Below, in pieces: positions 5,166 through 5,205 of a DNA stretch of 5,205 nucleotides (its first letter is position 1; each line of letters begins with the position of its first letter). The notes beneath the pieces were generated by a model, which was not told the DNA's origin, did no database searches, and saw nothing but the letters and a program-made list of their open reading frames with translations. Source of the DNA: Ignavibacteriales bacterium (GTDB lineage Bacteria; Bacteroidota; Ignavibacteria; Ignavibacteriales; Ignavibacteriaceae). The DNA lies in the NCBI GenBank assembly GCA_027347125.1, contig DAIERC010000510.1, positions 1 to 5,205 of the forward strand, given 5' to 3'. A program made the position numbers and the translations under genes.

Positions 5166-5205
5166 GTGTACTTTGTGTATGTATTATGGAGCGATAAGCT
5201 TCAAA
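5166..5205 (+). CDS. GIY-YIG nuclease family protein, N-terminus only (cut by window end)
   Basis: Only 13 complete codons are visible, reading MYFVYVLWSDKLQ with GTG as start. This is the first strand of small single-domain GIY-YIG proteins (YhbQ-like, about 80-100 residues), which typically begin MYFVYVL or MYYVYIL, followed about 10 residues later by the Y-x-G motif; that motif lies outside the window. Such proteins are predicted Mg2+-dependent DNA endonucleases; the biological role of the small stand-alone forms is mostly unclear. The frame is open upstream back to 5046, with no stop, through the palindromes and the tRNA fragment. It could therefore be translated as a longer form from GTG 5157 or TTG 5067. 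The catalytic arginine and glutamate cannot be checked. The call rests on a short but distinctive motif. Confidence 0.65.
   Translation, partial: MYFVYVLWSDKLQ

Noticed and set aside
5161..5205. ATG at 5161 as the start of a gene in another frame
   Set aside because: It would read MPCTLCMYYGAISFK, which resembles no family, whereas the frame from GTG 5166 gives the GIY-YIG N-terminus with a well-spaced ribosome site.

Overview
The window is a compact, all-forward block of ordinary chromosomal genes, with what looks like the left edge of a small mobile cassette at its right end. The organism is probably a free-living bacterium of the Bacteroidota/Ignavibacteria/Chlorobi (FCB) side of the tree. 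Three things suggest this: moderate to low G+C with many A-rich codons; a Bacteroidota-style promoter (TTG, 20 bases, TAnnTTTG) upstream of a tRNA-like sequence; and a PhoR-like kinase whose phosphoacceptor region (HELRTPIFAIQGYIETL) resembles those of that group. The placement comes from sequence character and memory of the families, not from a search.

Bases 1-71 are an AT-rich leader with a short inverted repeat. Bases 72-4961 hold five tightly packed genes: xseB (exonuclease VII small subunit), dxs (first enzyme of the MEP isoprenoid pathway), a Gfo/Idh/MocA-type NAD(P)-dependent oxidoreductase, an OmpR/PhoB-type response regulator and a PhoR-like membrane histidine kinase. Junctions are a 19-base gap, a 1-base TAATG overlap, a 5-base gap and an 11-base overlap, so the five are very likely co-transcribed and partly translationally coupled. 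The order recalls E. coli xseB-ispA-dxs-yajO, but ispA is absent between xseB and dxs, and an unrelated oxidoreductase family sits after dxs. The last two genes form a self-contained signalling pair: the kinase has two membrane segments with almost nothing outside the membrane and phosphorylates the DNA-binding regulator encoded just before it.

Bases 4962-5083 are non-coding and carry a good promoter but no evident terminator. From 5084 the sequence starts exactly like a class II tRNA (most like tRNA-Ser: acceptor strand, T8, D-arm with the GG pair), then breaks off in the D-loop at about 5104. Two abutting 15-base palindromes (5105-5119 and 5120-5134) follow at once. They are related copies with a compensatory base-pair change. 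Next come a clear ribosome-binding site and a GTG-started reading frame (5166 to the window edge) whose first residues, YFVYVLWSDKLQ, match the N-terminus of small single-domain GIY-YIG nucleases. This junction of tRNA fragment, twin palindromes and GIY-YIG gene is the most interesting part of the window and is cut off by its end.
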